NCBI GenBank assembly: GCA_037143575.1
Contig: JBAWYM010000002.1
Span: forward strand, 1 to 63,938
From: JBAWYM01 sp037143575
GTDB lineage: Bacteria > Patescibacteriota > Gracilibacteria > Peribacterales > Peribacteraceae
DNA length: 63,938 nt
Reading direction: 5' to 3'
Numbering within the stretch: the first letter of the stretch is position 1; each line of letters starts with the position of its first letter. The position numbers were made by a program, and so were the translations under genes. The notes below the pieces were generated by a model that was given only the letters and a program-made list of their open reading frames with translations, made no database searches and was not told where the DNA came from. Positions 15,387 through 25,140 of the stretch are shown here, piece after piece.

Positions 15387-17450
15387 TTACATGAACAGCG
15401 CCGCCAGTGCCAGGGTGAGCGTAGAGAAGAGCTTGATGAGGACGTGGAGGGATGGGCCTGCCGTGTCCTTGAAGGGATCGCCCACGGTGTCTCCCGTGAC
15501 CGCTGCCTGGTGAGCGGGGCTGCGCTTGCCGCCGTAGAGGCCGGACTCGATGAGCTTCTTGGCGTTGTCCCACGCTCCACCCGAGTTATTGAGGTAGGCC
15601 GCCATGAGGACACCGACGATGGTGCCGACCATGAGGAGACCGGCGACTGCTTCCTTGCCGAGCGCGACACCGATGACGATCGGGGCGAGGACGGCAACGA
15701 GACCGGGGAGGATCATTTCGTGCAGCGCACTCTTGGTGGCGATATCCACCGCTGCGGCGTAATCCGGATCTTCCGTACCGGCCATGATGCCTTTCTTCTC
15801 CCTGAACTGTCTGCGGACTTCCTCCACGATCACGCTTGCGGCACGGCCGACGGCGCGGATGGTGAGGGAGGTGAAGAAGAAGACGACCATCGCGCCGAGG
15901 AAGGCGCCGATGAAGACTTTCATATCGGAGAGATCCACAGACGTCAGGCCTTTTTCCTGCATGTACGCGGAGAAGAGGAGGAACGCGGCGAGGGCGGCGG
16001 AGCCCACGGCGTAGCCCTTCGTGAGGGCTTTGGTCGTGTTGCCCGTAGCATCGAGCTCATCGGTGACGAGGCGGTAGGATTCGGGAGCCTTGCTCATTTC
16101 CACGATGCCTCCGGCGTTATCCGTGATAGGGCCGAACATGTCCATGGCGAGCACGTAGCCGACGACAGCGAGCATGCCCATGGTCGCGATCGCCGTTCCG
16201 TAGACGCCGCCATTGGCGACACCGGACTGCACGCCGAACCAATGCGAGGTGAAGAGCGCGGCGCAAACCGCGAGGACGGAGAGCGCGGTGGATTCCATGC
16301 CGATGGCCGTGCCGGCGATGATGTTTGTGGCGTGGCCGGTCTGCGATGCCTGCGCGATGGCTTGCACCGGTCGATGCTGCTTGCTGGTGTAGTAGTCCGT
16401 GATGTAGACGAAGGCGACGGAGGTGAGCACACCGCTGACTCCGGCGTAGAAGAACCAGAGCCACTCACCATTTTGGTTGAGTAGGAGGCGCGTGGTGGCG
16501 GCGAGAGCAATCGTGGTGAGGACGGTCGTGACCCAGAAGCCGCGGATGAGTGCCTGCATCGGCAATTCACCGTCTTTCGCTTTCACCGAGTAGACGCCGA
16601 TGATGGCGGCCACAAGACCGATGGCGCGGAGGATTAAGGGGAACATGATACCGGGGAGGCCAAAGGCGGCGACTCCCAGGACCATCGCTCCGATATTCTC
16701 TGCGGAGATGGATTCGAACAGGTCCGCACCGCGACCGGCGCAGTCTCCAACGTTGTCTCCGACGAGGTCCGCGATGACGGCGGGATTCCTCGGATCATCC
16801 TCCGGAATGCCGGCTTCGATCTTTCCCACAATGTCCGCTCCCACGTCTGCAGCTTTGGTATAAATACCTCCGCCGAGCTGGGCGAAGAGGGCGACGAAGC
16901 TCGCTCCGAAGCCATAACCGACGATGAGGGTGGGGATCGCTCCTGCGTCCACTCCCAAGACGAGACGGTAGAAAAGGTAGAGTCCGCTGATGCCGAGGAG
17001 CGAGAGAGCGGTGATGACGATAGCCGATACCGTTCCACCGCGCAGGGACATTTTCAATGCTGCGTTGAGACCGTGCTCGGAAGCTCCGGCGGTCTTCAGA
17101 TTCGCTTTCGTGGCGACGATCATGCTGACGACTCCCGAGAGACCAGAGAGGAATGCTCCGAGGAGGAATGACCCGCTGACTTCCGCACCGTGTGCCCATC
17201 CTTCTGCACCTCCCGTGAGGCCGTAGATGACGAACATGACTACGGAGACGACCACCGTGAGAATCGTGATGGTCCGGTATTGCCGGCGGACGAAGGCGCG
17301 TGCTCCGGTGGAGATCGCCGCTGCGACTTTCTGCATCGCCGGAGTGCCATCCGGAGCGGCCTTCACGGCCTTCCAGAAGACGAGACTATAGAGGAGTCCT
17401 GCGACGGCGATGACCGGAGCGAAGAGCTCGAGGAAGAGTTCGGATCCCAT
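15387..17450 (-). CDS. hppA: Membrane-bound proton-pumping pyrophosphatase, K+-independent type
   Basis: Couples hydrolysis of pyrophosphate to proton export across the cell membrane. The 687-residue protein is highly hydrophobic with about 16 membrane segments. It carries the substrate-site blocks DVGADIVGK (202-210), the Asp-rich stretch DNVGDCAGRGADLFES and a mirrored Asp-rich block near the C-terminus (NSGGAWDNAKK; GDTVGDPFKDTAGPS). Lys474 in GNTTKALT and Thr477 are the residues that mark K+-independent H+-PPases. ATG at 17450 is chosen because the upstream extension lacks family similarity and no pump needs it. The gene is followed by a palindromic terminator and by remnants of its own 3' end. 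Confidence 0.95.
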   Translation of the reverse strand: MGSELFLELFAPVIAVAGLLYSLVFWKAVKAAPDGTPAMQKVAAAISTGARAFVRRQYRTITILTVVVSVVMFVIYGLTGGAEGWAHGAEVSGSFLLGAFLSGLSGVVSMIVATKANLKTAGASEHGLNAALKMSLRGGTVSAIVITALSLLGISGLYLFYRLVLGVDAGAIPTLIVGYGFGASFVALFAQLGGGIYTKAADVGADIVGKIEAGIPEDDPRNPAVIADLVGDNVGDCAGRGADLFESISAENIGAMVLGVAAFGLPGIMFPLILRAIGLVAAIIGVYSVKAKDGELPMQALIRGFWVTTVLTTIALAATTRLLLNQNGEWLWFFYAGVSGVLTSVAFVYITDYYTSKQHRPVQAIAQASQTGHATNIIAGTAIGMESTALSVLAVCAALFTSHWFGVQSGVANGGVYGTAIATMGMLAVVGYVLAMDMFGPITDNAGGIVEMSKAPESYRLVTDELDATGNTTKALTKGYAVGSAALAAFLLFSAYMQEKGLTSVDLSDMKVFIGAFLGAMVVFFFTSLTIRAVGRAASVIVEEVRRQFREKKGIMAGTEDPDYAAAVDIATKSALHEMILPGLVAVLAPIVIGVALGKEAVAGLLMVGTIVGVLMAAYLNNSGGAWDNAKKLIESGLYGGKRSPAHQAAVTGDTVGDPFKDTAGPSLHVLIKLFSTLTLALAALFM

Positions 17451-17567
17451 AATGTGAGGGGTGAAGAAGATGAAAATCTCCGTTTGCGCTACTGGAAGCG
17501 CGGGGAGTTCGCAGGAAGAGTAGGGATACATGCGGGATTGTCAATTTCGATAGAGTGGTTTCGCATA

Positions 17568-17596
17568 TTGACAATATATGAAATAGAATCAATAAT
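17568..17596 (+). promoter_or_regulatory. Promoter of the 199-residue gene, with inverted repeats
   Basis: TTGACA (17568-17573), 17 nt, AATAAT (17591-17596); the ATG follows 6 nt later. attgtcaa (17537-17544) and ttgacaat (17568-17575) form an 8-bp inverted repeat, and ATAGAAT/ATTCTAT (17583-17601) a second one over the -10 region. These are possible operator sites between the divergent genes. Confidence 0.5.
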
Positions 17597-17602
17597 TCTA
17601 TT

Positions 17603-18202
17603 ATGGTGCTCCACTCCCCAGTAGAAATTCTTCGCCCATCATCTCCGTCATCAGAGTCAATGCGGCGCGAATCTCGCGACAATAGAGCCTCTCAATTGCG
17701 ATATCGTTCGGAGAATATGCACGATGCGATACAGGATGTTCTTGACGGATTTTCTACAGAGACTAGCGGAGAAATCGCAGCACGGATCCAGACGAACTGG
17801 TCTGCGGGGGGCAATGTTGAGCGCTACAGTCGAGAAGCTGCACAATTGATAAATTCAATGACGGAAAATTTCACAATACTTCAAGGATTATTGACTGAAT
17901 CCACCTCTGCATCTCCTCAGAAAATCTTTGAAGTCAGTAATCGTCTCTTGGTAGCGGGAAGTACTCTATGGGATATAGTGCAATCTCATGCACTTTCTGA
18001 CAAACTCTCTGAAGAGTCGTTTTATCTTGGTCAAGAACTTTCTTGTAAGCTCGATAAACAAGAAGCACGTTTTGCTGTAGCCAATGCATTGGGGATACAG
18101 GCAATGTCTCTGGATATACGTCTGAGGAAATTGGGGGAAAATCTGTGGAATTATTCGCGTTTCAACGCACAGAAAAGGCAAGAATTGGAGAACGATTCGT
18201 AG
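17603..18202 (+). CDS. Unknown 199-residue helical protein
   Basis: No family recognised. After a Ser/Pro/Arg-rich N-terminus (1-30) the product is almost entirely helical and soluble (NMHDAIQDVLDGF; GQELSCKLDKQEARFAVANA). The start is supported by a TTGACA-17-AATAAT promoter 6 nt upstream. It is divergent from hppA and lies 145 bp upstream of the pilus operon. It is richer in A+T than its neighbours. Confidence 0.5.
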   Translation: MVLHSPVEILRPSSPSSESMRRESRDNRASQLRYRSENMHDAIQDVLDGFSTETSGEIAARIQTNWSAGGNVERYSREAAQLINSMTENFTILQGLLTESTSASPQKIFEVSNRLLVAGSTLWDIVQSHALSDKLSEESFYLGQELSCKLDKQEARFAVANALGIQAMSLDIRLRKLGENLWNYSRFNAQKRQELENDS

Positions 18203-18346
18203 AATTTTGGCAGGACCGCCGAACGCTTGCGCCTCGTAGTCTCATTCTCCCGTATTCTTCCTCAAAACTCTCGTATTTTCCTAGCCCAAATATCCCTTTG
18301 TCCAAAGCGCCCTTTTCTGCTATAATTACCATGAAAAGACACATCC

Positions 18347-18808
18347 ATGCCCGACATTCCCACACCCACTCCTTCTGTGGCTCCCGTGCCTTCGGCAACA
18401 CCTACAACCGGTGTGCCTGCTGCGCCAACAGGTCCGCACATTCTCATCGTGGAGGATGAGCGGCCGCTAGCGCATGCGCTGGAGTTAAAATTTCGACATG
18501 AGGGATTCCAGACGACGATTGCGATGGATGGTGAGGAGGCATTGAAAGTGGCGGTGGCGGGGGATTTCAAAGTGATTCTTCTGGATCTGATCATGCCGCG
18601 AATGGATGGGTTTACGTTCCTGCAAGAATTGCGCAAGCAGGGTTCCTCTTGCCCGACAATCATCCTCTCAAACTTGGGGCAGGATGAGGATAAGGAGCGG
18701 GCCAAGCAGCTCGGAGGGGTAGGGTACTTCGTGAAATCCAATACGCCGATCATGGAGATTGTGAAGCAGGTTCAATCCATTATTTCCTCCTCTTCCGCTT
18801 CATCCTGA
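18347..18808 (+). CDS. Response regulator, receiver domain only
   Basis: The 153-residue protein has a Pro/Thr/Ala-rich N-terminal tail (about 1-29) followed by a CheY-like receiver: acidic pocket Glu36-Asp37, phosphoacceptor Asp80 (ILLDLIMPRMDG), a Ser in TIILSN and a conserved Lys in GYFVKSN. There is no output domain, so it should act by protein contact. Its stop overlaps the pilB start (TGATG), which points to control of pilus assembly or twitching. A possible partner kinase lies at 55836-56996, but pairing is unproven. Confidence 0.85.
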   Translation: MPDIPTPTPSVAPVPSATPTTGVPAAPTGPHILIVEDERPLAHALELKFRHEGFQTTIAMDGEEALKVAVAGDFKVILLDLIMPRMDGFTFLQELRKQGSSCPTIILSNLGQDEDKERAKQLGGVGYFVKSNTPIMEIVKQVQSIISSSSASS

Positions 18809-20739
18809 TGGCACTATCCGATCTCGATCTTGGCCAAATTCTCCTCAATCAGAGTTACCTCTCCGAAGATGAGCTGAAGCGCACATTAGCGCTTGTAGCA
18901 GCGCGAAAAATGCCGCTTCTAGCGGTACTCTTCGATCAGGGACTCCTCACGCAGGATCTCTTCGAGAGCGCGATGGCGGAGCACTACAAGCTTCCCTTCT
19001 ATGATGTACAGGCTCACCTGCCGCCTCCCGATGTCGTGAGTACATTGCCCGAGGAAATTTCGCATATGTTCCATGCGATTGTTACGGAATATGCCGCAGA
19101 TCACGTGATCGTAGCGACGTCAGATCCCGGTATGGAACTTCTGGAACAAGCGATCCGTTTGAATATCGGGCAGAAAGAAGCGCAGATGCCGGTAAAGGAT
19201 GATGGCAAACCCAAAGAGGAAAAGAAGAGTATGACCTTGTTCTCGTTTGGTAAAAAAGAGGCTCCCAAGCGCATTCCCTTCGCTGGGTCTGTCACTTTCA
19301 CGTACTCGCCGGAGTCCGGCATCGAGGCGGCGTGGATGCACTATCGCAAGCCTCTCACTACGCGCTTCAGCGCTATTATCGAGCACGAGAAGAAAGTAGC
19401 CCCCGAAATCCTCGAGGAAATAATTAGTGATGCCATCGAATTGCGCGCTTCCGACGTGCACTTCGAACCACAGGAGAAAGTCGTCATCGTTCGCTTCCGC
19501 ATTGATGGCGTGATGCACGAAGCCGGACGCATTCCCAAGATGCACTATGAGGGCGTGGTGAACCGCGTGAAGATCGCATCCCAGATGCGCATCGACGAAC
19601 ACTTCGCTGCACAGGACGGAGCCATCCGGTTCCCCACTCCGCACGGATCCATGGATATCCGTGTCTCTATCGTGCCGATCGTCGAAGGAGAGAAAATCGT
19701 CATGCGCCTCCTTGCGTCCTACGTTCGCTCCCTCACGCTCACGGATCTCGGTTTCGCTCCCGCCTACCGGACGATCCTCGAGGATGCCGTGCATAAACCC
19801 TTCGGTATGGTGATCACGGTCGGCCCCACGGGATCGGGAAAATCCACAACGTTGAGTGCGCTCCTCAAAATGCGTAATACGCCTGACGTGAACATCTCCA
19901 CCATCGAAGACCCAGTGGAGTACAAGATGACCGGCGTGAACCACATTCAAGTGAATCCGAAGGCCAATCTCACCTTCGCCTCGGGACTTCGTGCCCTCGT
20001 GCGTCAAGACCCGGATATCATTCTCGTTGGCGAAATCCGTGACGGCGAAACGGCGGATATTTCCGTCAACGCGGCACTCACCGGGCACCTCGTCCTCTCT
20101 ACTCTTCACAGTAATGATGCCGCCACGGCTATCCCGCGCCTCCTCGAAATGGGTGTGGAACCGTTCCTCCTCGCCTCAACGCTCGAAGTCGTGGTCGGCC
20201 AGCGTCTCGTACGCCGCGTCTGTCCGCGTTGTCGCTTCAGTGTGGAGATCACAGGTACTGAAGCGCAAAAGCTCTTCCTCGGAGCACAACAATATTTCCC
20301 GGCCGATAAGAGTATCACACTCTATCGTGGCAAGGGTTGTGACGCGTGCAGCAGCACCGGATTCCGCGGGCGCATCGGCATCTACGAATTGCTCGTGGTG
20401 ACCCCGGAGATCGAAGACCTTATCGTGCATCACTCTTCGAGTTCGACGATCAATGATACCGCGCATCGCCAAGGAATGAAGCTTATGTTCGAGGATGGTC
20501 TTGATAAAGTCCTCTCGGGTGTGACGACGGTGGAGGAGCTCCTGCGCGTGGCGGCACCACCAGCGCTGGCGCTGGTGAATGTTGCATCGGTTGTGTCCCC
20601 TGCGACCCCTTCCCGCGAAACCCCGCAGGATGTTTTTCGATCCGACTCCCATGTGACAAGCTCAGAACAGGCATCCCGCGCTGGTGAAAAAAATGATAGT
20701 CATTCTCCTAACCTCCTCTATGGAAAGCACCACGATTGA
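18808..20739 (+). CDS. pilB: Type IV pilus assembly ATPase PilB
   Basis: The motor that drives pilin polymerisation at the inner membrane. The 643-residue protein has an N-terminal GspE/MshEN-like domain (about 1-110), a linker rich in Lys, and the secretion ATPase core. Walker A is GPTGSGKST (339-347), followed by an Asp box around STIEDPVEYK and Walker B ILVGEIRDGETA (405-416). Zinc-binding Cys are 472, 475, 511 and 514. The C-terminal tail after residue 580 is Ser/Pro rich and not conserved. It overlaps the response regulator upstream and pilC by 20 nt downstream. No pilT-like retraction ATPase is in the window. Confidence 0.94.
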   Translation: MALSDLDLGQILLNQSYLSEDELKRTLALVAARKMPLLAVLFDQGLLTQDLFESAMAEHYKLPFYDVQAHLPPPDVVSTLPEEISHMFHAIVTEYAADHVIVATSDPGMELLEQAIRLNIGQKEAQMPVKDDGKPKEEKKSMTLFSFGKKEAPKRIPFAGSVTFTYSPESGIEAAWMHYRKPLTTRFSAIIEHEKKVAPEILEEIISDAIELRASDVHFEPQEKVVIVRFRIDGVMHEAGRIPKMHYEGVVNRVKIASQMRIDEHFAAQDGAIRFPTPHGSMDIRVSIVPIVEGEKIVMRLLASYVRSLTLTDLGFAPAYRTILEDAVHKPFGMVITVGPTGSGKSTTLSALLKMRNTPDVNISTIEDPVEYKMTGVNHIQVNPKANLTFASGLRALVRQDPDIILVGEIRDGETADISVNAALTGHLVLSTLHSNDAATAIPRLLEMGVEPFLLASTLEVVVGQRLVRRVCPRCRFSVEITGTEAQKLFLGAQQYFPADKSITLYRGKGCDACSSTGFRGRIGIYELLVVTPEIEDLIVHHSSSSTINDTAHRQGMKLMFEDGLDKVLSGVTTVEELLRVAAPPALALVNVASVVSPATPSRETPQDVFRSDSHVTSSEQASRAGEKNDSHSPNLLYGKHHD

Positions 20740-21889
20740 GACACCCACACTTTCCGGCATGCCTGCAGATGCTTCTTCTCCCACGAACAAGAAGAAATCG
20801 CGATGGGTTACATTCAAGAAGAATCTCGCCTCTTTGAATAATATGGGAATGGGGAAACTTCGCAGCCTCTTCATTGAAAATGTTGCGATGATGATCATCG
20901 CGGGCTTGCCGCTCGTAGATGCGCTCCAGGCACAATTGCTCGAAACACGTTCCAAACCGATGAAGGAGATCATTCGGGCCATTACGACAGCAGTGGAGAG
21001 TGGCTCACCCCTCTGGAGAGCGATGGATGATCAGAATTTCTTCTCACCCTACGAGCTCTCGCTGATCCGTATCGGAGAGGAAGGGGGGAATCTCGCGCGG
21101 AATATGCAGTACCTCGCCGAGCAGCAGGAGAAAGATCGTGCGCTCAAGGCGAAAGTGCAGATGGCGATGATTTATCCGAGTGTCGTGTTTGTCATGATCT
21201 TCGTGCTCGTCATGGGACTTGGCCTTTTCGTTCTTCCCAATCTCGTCGGGGTCCTCATCTCACTCAACGTCCCCCTACCACTTGCGACCCGCGTTGTTAT
21301 TGCGATCTCCAAAATCTTTGAAGCACACGGGATCCTCATTGTCAGTCTGACGCTCTCCGCCGTTGTTTTCTTTTTTCTCCTCGCAAAATTCACACGATTC
21401 CGTTCGGTCTCTCAGTGGCTTGTCTATCATATCCCTGGCGTTGGTACTCTCGCGCGTGAGGCCACTATTGCTCAGTTCGGAGTGATCGTCGGTGGACTGC
21501 TCCGTGCAGGAGTGCCCCTCGTCGATACACTTTCATCGCTGGTCAATGTCACCGATATTGTCGCCTATCGCAGATTCTATGCCGAAGTCTACGAGCACAT
21601 TCTCGCAGGAGATTCATTCAGCAAAACCTTCGTTGCCATCAAGCGGACGAGCTCCCTTCTGCCGATCTCAGTTCAGCAGCTCATTATGACCGGAGAACGC
21701 TCCGGATCGCTGGCGGATGTTCTTATGAAAATCGCGGAAATTCACGATCGAAAAGCGCAGGAAACTGCGGAGAAGCTTCCCACGATTCTCGAGCCTATCC
21801 TTCTTCTCTCGATCGGAGGTATAGTCGCAACTATCGCCTTCGCGATCATTATTCCTATCTATAGCGTCGTCGGGAGTCTCGGCAAATAA
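20720..21889 (+). CDS. pilC: Type IV pilus inner-membrane platform protein PilC
   Basis: Forms the membrane base on which PilB acts. The 389-residue protein contains two T2SF repeats: SLFIENVAMMIIAGLPLVDAL with RIGEEGGNLARNMQYLAEQ, and GVIVGGLLRAGVPLVDTLSS with MTGERSGSLADVLMKIAE. Three membrane segments sit in the expected places. The ATG at 20720 is preferred over an upstream in-frame start because it fits the coupling with pilB (20-nt overlap) and the N-terminal tail length of the family. Confidence 0.93.
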   Translation: MESTTIETPTLSGMPADASSPTNKKKSRWVTFKKNLASLNNMGMGKLRSLFIENVAMMIIAGLPLVDALQAQLLETRSKPMKEIIRAITTAVESGSPLWRAMDDQNFFSPYELSLIRIGEEGGNLARNMQYLAEQQEKDRALKAKVQMAMIYPSVVFVMIFVLVMGLGLFVLPNLVGVLISLNVPLPLATRVVIAISKIFEAHGILIVSLTLSAVVFFFLLAKFTRFRSVSQWLVYHIPGVGTLAREATIAQFGVIVGGLLRAGVPLVDTLSSLVNVTDIVAYRRFYAEVYEHILAGDSFSKTFVAIKRTSSLLPISVQQLIMTGERSGSLADVLMKIAEIHDRKAQETAEKLPTILEPILLLSIGGIVATIAFAIIIPIYSVVGSLGK

Positions 21890-21933
21890 TTTTCCACAGG
21901 AACAATTTTCTCTCTGTCTTTCCCCTTCATCTC

Positions 21934-24900
21934 ATGGACTCCATACTTTCCGCAACATTCTCGCAGGAGCTCGCACATTCTGCTATTTCCAGAAAAGCAG
22001 AAAGGCATCCATCTTCGCCTGCAGGCTTCTCCGGGCGAGGAGAGAACAAACCTGCAAAGCGGTCAGGGTTCACTGCCGTCGAGACGCTACTCACCATCGG
22101 AATCATTGCCGTGACATCGGGGATTATTGCTCCTCTCTATCGCAGTTACGTCGTACGTTCTGATTTAGGGATCGCCGTGGAACAGACGATGCAGGCACTG
22201 TCCCGTTCTCAAATATTGTCCCGCTCGGGGCTGGAGAATGCGACGTGGGGATTTGCTGTTGCCGAAGGCGTGCTCTTTAGTGGAGATGGGTATCCTGTAC
22301 GCGATGTGGAATTCGATGAATCCTATCCTCTCCCCAAATCCATTCGCGTGTCCGGACTCACAGAAGTGACGTTCCAACGTGTGACCGGGATTCCTAACCA
22401 GACTGGAGACATCATCTTCACTTCGAACTGGAGCCTAGAACAGCGCATCCTTACCGTCTCGGCAGATGGGACGGTTGTGGCTTCCGGCCTCATCCCCCCT
22501 CCGATCACACCCGAGAATATAATCGATAGCGATCTCCATAATGCCTCCGAGGCGGCTAGCGCCTCTTCCGCCTCTTCCGCCATTGCCTGTAATGTGAATG
22601 CGTGTGCCGGCGGTGCTCCTGGGGGGTTGCCCGTCTCCTGTAATGATGGGACATTCTCCGGTGCGATCTGTGTACAGATTGCTGACGGTGTGTGTGGTTG
22701 GACATGGAGGGATTGCCCTAGCACCATTCCCTTTTCCCCGATCTCGTCTTCCTCTGCGGGCATGGAGCAGAGTACAGCGATATCTTCTTTCTCGGCATAT
22801 TATGCCTTGGCATCTTCTTCATTGGGGGGAGCAGGGATCTCCTCTCAGGTTTCTTCTGTTGCGGGTTCCAGCCAGGGCTATGTGGAGAGTGGACTCCTTT
22901 GTGGAGAGAGTTTTCATCTCTGGAATGATGGTACCATCGAGCTCTCCGAAACTGTCGATACGTCGGTGGAAGTCCTCGGATCCGCTTTTACGTTCATGAA
23001 TGGCAACTTCGTCACAAATTTCTTTGCTGCGGCGGGGGGAGGAAACTCCATGATCACCGTATCTGTAAGTACGGATGGAGGGCATGTATGGGCATCCCTC
23101 TTCCAAGGAGACTCTCTCGCCAGAGGGCAGACGGATACCATCGCAAATCTCCCCTCCGGAACGCAGATCGTCTTCCGGGTGAATGGTCGACAGGGATGGC
23201 TCTTCGGCAAATCCTTCAAATCCAATGATCACCTTGGTCATATTCTTCTCCTCCGTAATGGAGACAGTCTCCCGGATGTTGATGCTATGCAAAACAGGGC
23301 GGCTCTTCCCGCCTCTCTTCGTGCTCATCTGGATAGTAGCGGTAAGATTGCCATCGATGAAGATCAGGTCCTCTTGCTTGCGGAAATTGGGGGCCTGTCG
23401 AAGAGTTCTGCAGATTTCAATGATGCGATGCTTCTCATCCGTTTCGCGGTGAAGCCCGGGAGTTGTGTTGCTGTCGACGACCCCAAGTTCTCCGTCAACT
23501 TCGAACGCGTAGAGAATATCAGTGGGGATTTGGGGCGGAGCACGTACGTCGGGAACAAAGGGATAGTCTTCGCCGATGGGCAATGGATACCCCTCGCGAC
23601 AGCCGGTGTGGACAATATTGATTTTGCTCCGCTACTGGAGGCTGTTCCAGGCTTTGCAGCAGAGAGGTTGGCCGGTGGTACAGTGCGTGTTCTCCTCCAT
23701 GGATCGCATCTCATGGGCAAGGAGATTGCCGATGCCCGTATTGTTTTCGCAGGAGCGACGATCACGGGGATCGAAAATGACACAGGCATCCATCAATTGG
23801 AGAATCCCTTCGACGGCATTGTCAATGATGGCGTAGGAGGAGATGAAGCCACGCTCGCTTCTGACCATCAATCTGTCCTGCTGCAGAGCCGTGTGATGGG
23901 TGAGGATGATGCCCTACTCATTCACTGGCAGCGATCCCTATCCGGGAACAGTAGTTCAGCGGGGTCTGCGGTTGCTGCAGATGGTGCGGAGCCGGATGCC
24001 TGTGCCGCAGCATTCATCCGCGATAGCCGCGGGCGTATTGTTCTGCAGGAGAAGGCCGATGTTCGCTTCTCCATTCTGGGTTCTCATGCACTTTTCGGCA
24101 CGACGGGGAACTCCGCACATATCCGGCTTCGCGCGAGTGTCGACGGCGGAATTTCTTGGAGGTACCTCTTCAGCTACTTTGATATTGTGTCAGGGGATCA
24201 AGAGACCCTGAGAGATGTCCCCGCACAATCCGTGATCACACTCGATGCTGAGGAGCGGTTCGCTACGCTCTTCAAAAAGACCGCACAATTGGGAGATATC
24301 GAGGGAAGAATCCGTGCGTTCCTTCCCGGCGAAACTCTCCCATCGATTGGCCTCCTCACTTCGCCTAGCCAATTACAATCATTCTTGAGTAGTATGCTGG
24401 AAAATGGGAAGGTGAAACACCTGCCGCAGCGTTCACTCCTTCTCCTTGTAGAGCTTCAGAGCCTCGATGGAACGGCGGATTTCCAGGATGCCGTCGTACT
24501 CGTAGATATTACCAAGCCCATCAGTGCAGGTGGATCTTGCGCAGCGGCGGTTACAGAATCCTCTTCTTCATCCTCATCCCTTGCTGTAGGGAGCGCGGCA
24601 TCACTGCCTTCCGCATCATCGATCCTGATATGCCACTTCCCTCCCAGTAATCCTTCGCAAACCGAGGATCTCCGTATCGAAACATCAAGCTGGGCGACAC
24701 ACGCCGCGCATGGTGACCATCGTGGTGCGTGCGCAGGGGATGATGATGGCGATGGCGTGACTAATGCTGTGGATCTGTGTCCGGGAACATATATGCCCGA
24801 AGGGACTCCTACCGAGAGTATGCTGGAGGGCCGGTATGCGGTGACGGGTGTAAGCAATGTGTTTACCACCGGTCCGCGCAATCGTACGAGCCCATATACC

Positions 24901-25086
24901 CTCCGCGATACCTACGGATGCACGTGCGAACAACTTATTGATGTCGCTGAGAGCAAAACAATGTATTATTTTGGACAGCATCCCTCTCTCCTTCAGCAGC
25001 TACGTGGCCTCTTCCCGTACTACACGCAGGGTGCGCAGCAGTATGGTTGCGGGAAAACACTGTTAGAGCTCTTTGGAATATTGTAG
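21934..25086 (+). CDS. Giant prepilin-like adhesin (type IV pilin N-terminus, duplicated DUF4114-like domains, TSP3 repeat)
   Basis: A 1050-residue protein with a class III leader of 45 residues ending KRSG, then FTAVETLLTIGIIAVTSG (cleavage Gly45-Phe46, Glu at +5). A pilin-like region runs to about 190, followed by a Ser/Ala-rich linker with six Cys (205-315). Two related beta domains are at 318-512 and 688-868; each contains S(T/V)DGG with a Trp a few residues on, GDS/GET and a final ADF(N/Q)DA. A region with CHFPP...HAAHGDHRGAC (900-933) follows, then a calcium-binding type DDDGDGVTNAVDLCPG repeat (936-951). It is the last gene of the pilus operon, 44 nt after pilC. It is probably a pilus-tip or cell-surface adhesin processed by PilD. 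Confidence 0.82.
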   Translation: MDSILSATFSQELAHSAISRKAERHPSSPAGFSGRGENKPAKRSGFTAVETLLTIGIIAVTSGIIAPLYRSYVVRSDLGIAVEQTMQALSRSQILSRSGLENATWGFAVAEGVLFSGDGYPVRDVEFDESYPLPKSIRVSGLTEVTFQRVTGIPNQTGDIIFTSNWSLEQRILTVSADGTVVASGLIPPPITPENIIDSDLHNASEAASASSASSAIACNVNACAGGAPGGLPVSCNDGTFSGAICVQIADGVCGWTWRDCPSTIPFSPISSSSAGMEQSTAISSFSAYYALASSSLGGAGISSQVSSVAGSSQGYVESGLLCGESFHLWNDGTIELSETVDTSVEVLGSAFTFMNGNFVTNFFAAAGGGNSMITVSVSTDGGHVWASLFQGDSLARGQTDTIANLPSGTQIVFRVNGRQGWLFGKSFKSNDHLGHILLLRNGDSLPDVDAMQNRAALPASLRAHLDSSGKIAIDEDQVLLLAEIGGLSKSSADFNDAMLLIRFAVKPGSCVAVDDPKFSVNFERVENISGDLGRSTYVGNKGIVFADGQWIPLATAGVDNIDFAPLLEAVPGFAAERLAGGTVRVLLHGSHLMGKEIADARIVFAGATITGIENDTGIHQLENPFDGIVNDGVGGDEATLASDHQSVLLQSRVMGEDDALLIHWQRSLSGNSSSAGSAVAADGAEPDACAAAFIRDSRGRIVLQEKADVRFSILGSHALFGTTGNSAHIRLRASVDGGISWRYLFSYFDIVSGDQETLRDVPAQSVITLDAEERFATLFKKTAQLGDIEGRIRAFLPGETLPSIGLLTSPSQLQSFLSSMLENGKVKHLPQRSLLLLVELQSLDGTADFQDAVVLVDITKPISAGGSCAAAVTESSSSSSSLAVGSAASLPSASSILICHFPPSNPSQTEDLRIETSSWATHAAHGDHRGACAGDDDGDGVTNAVDLCPGTYMPEGTPTESMLEGRYAVTGVSNVFTTGPRNRTSPYTLRDTYGCTCEQLIDVAESKTMYYFGQHPSLLQQLRGLFPYYTQGAQQYGCGKTLLELFGIL

Positions 25087-25140
25087 TGAGAGAAATAGGA
25101 AGGGGTATCTCCGAGATTTCCGAACAGCTCCAAGGCCGAA

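Noticed and set aside
15348..16484. 378-residue open frame antisense to hppA
   Set aside because: Shadow of hppA; extremely rich in Gly/Asp/Glu/His as expected from reading its codons backwards.
17451..17531. 27-residue N-terminal extension of hppA
   Set aside because: Not conserved in the family; the ATG at 17450 starts the first membrane helix as expected.
19120..20109. 329-residue open frame antisense to pilB
   Set aside because: Covers the conserved ATPase core of pilB, has no start context and no recognisable domain.
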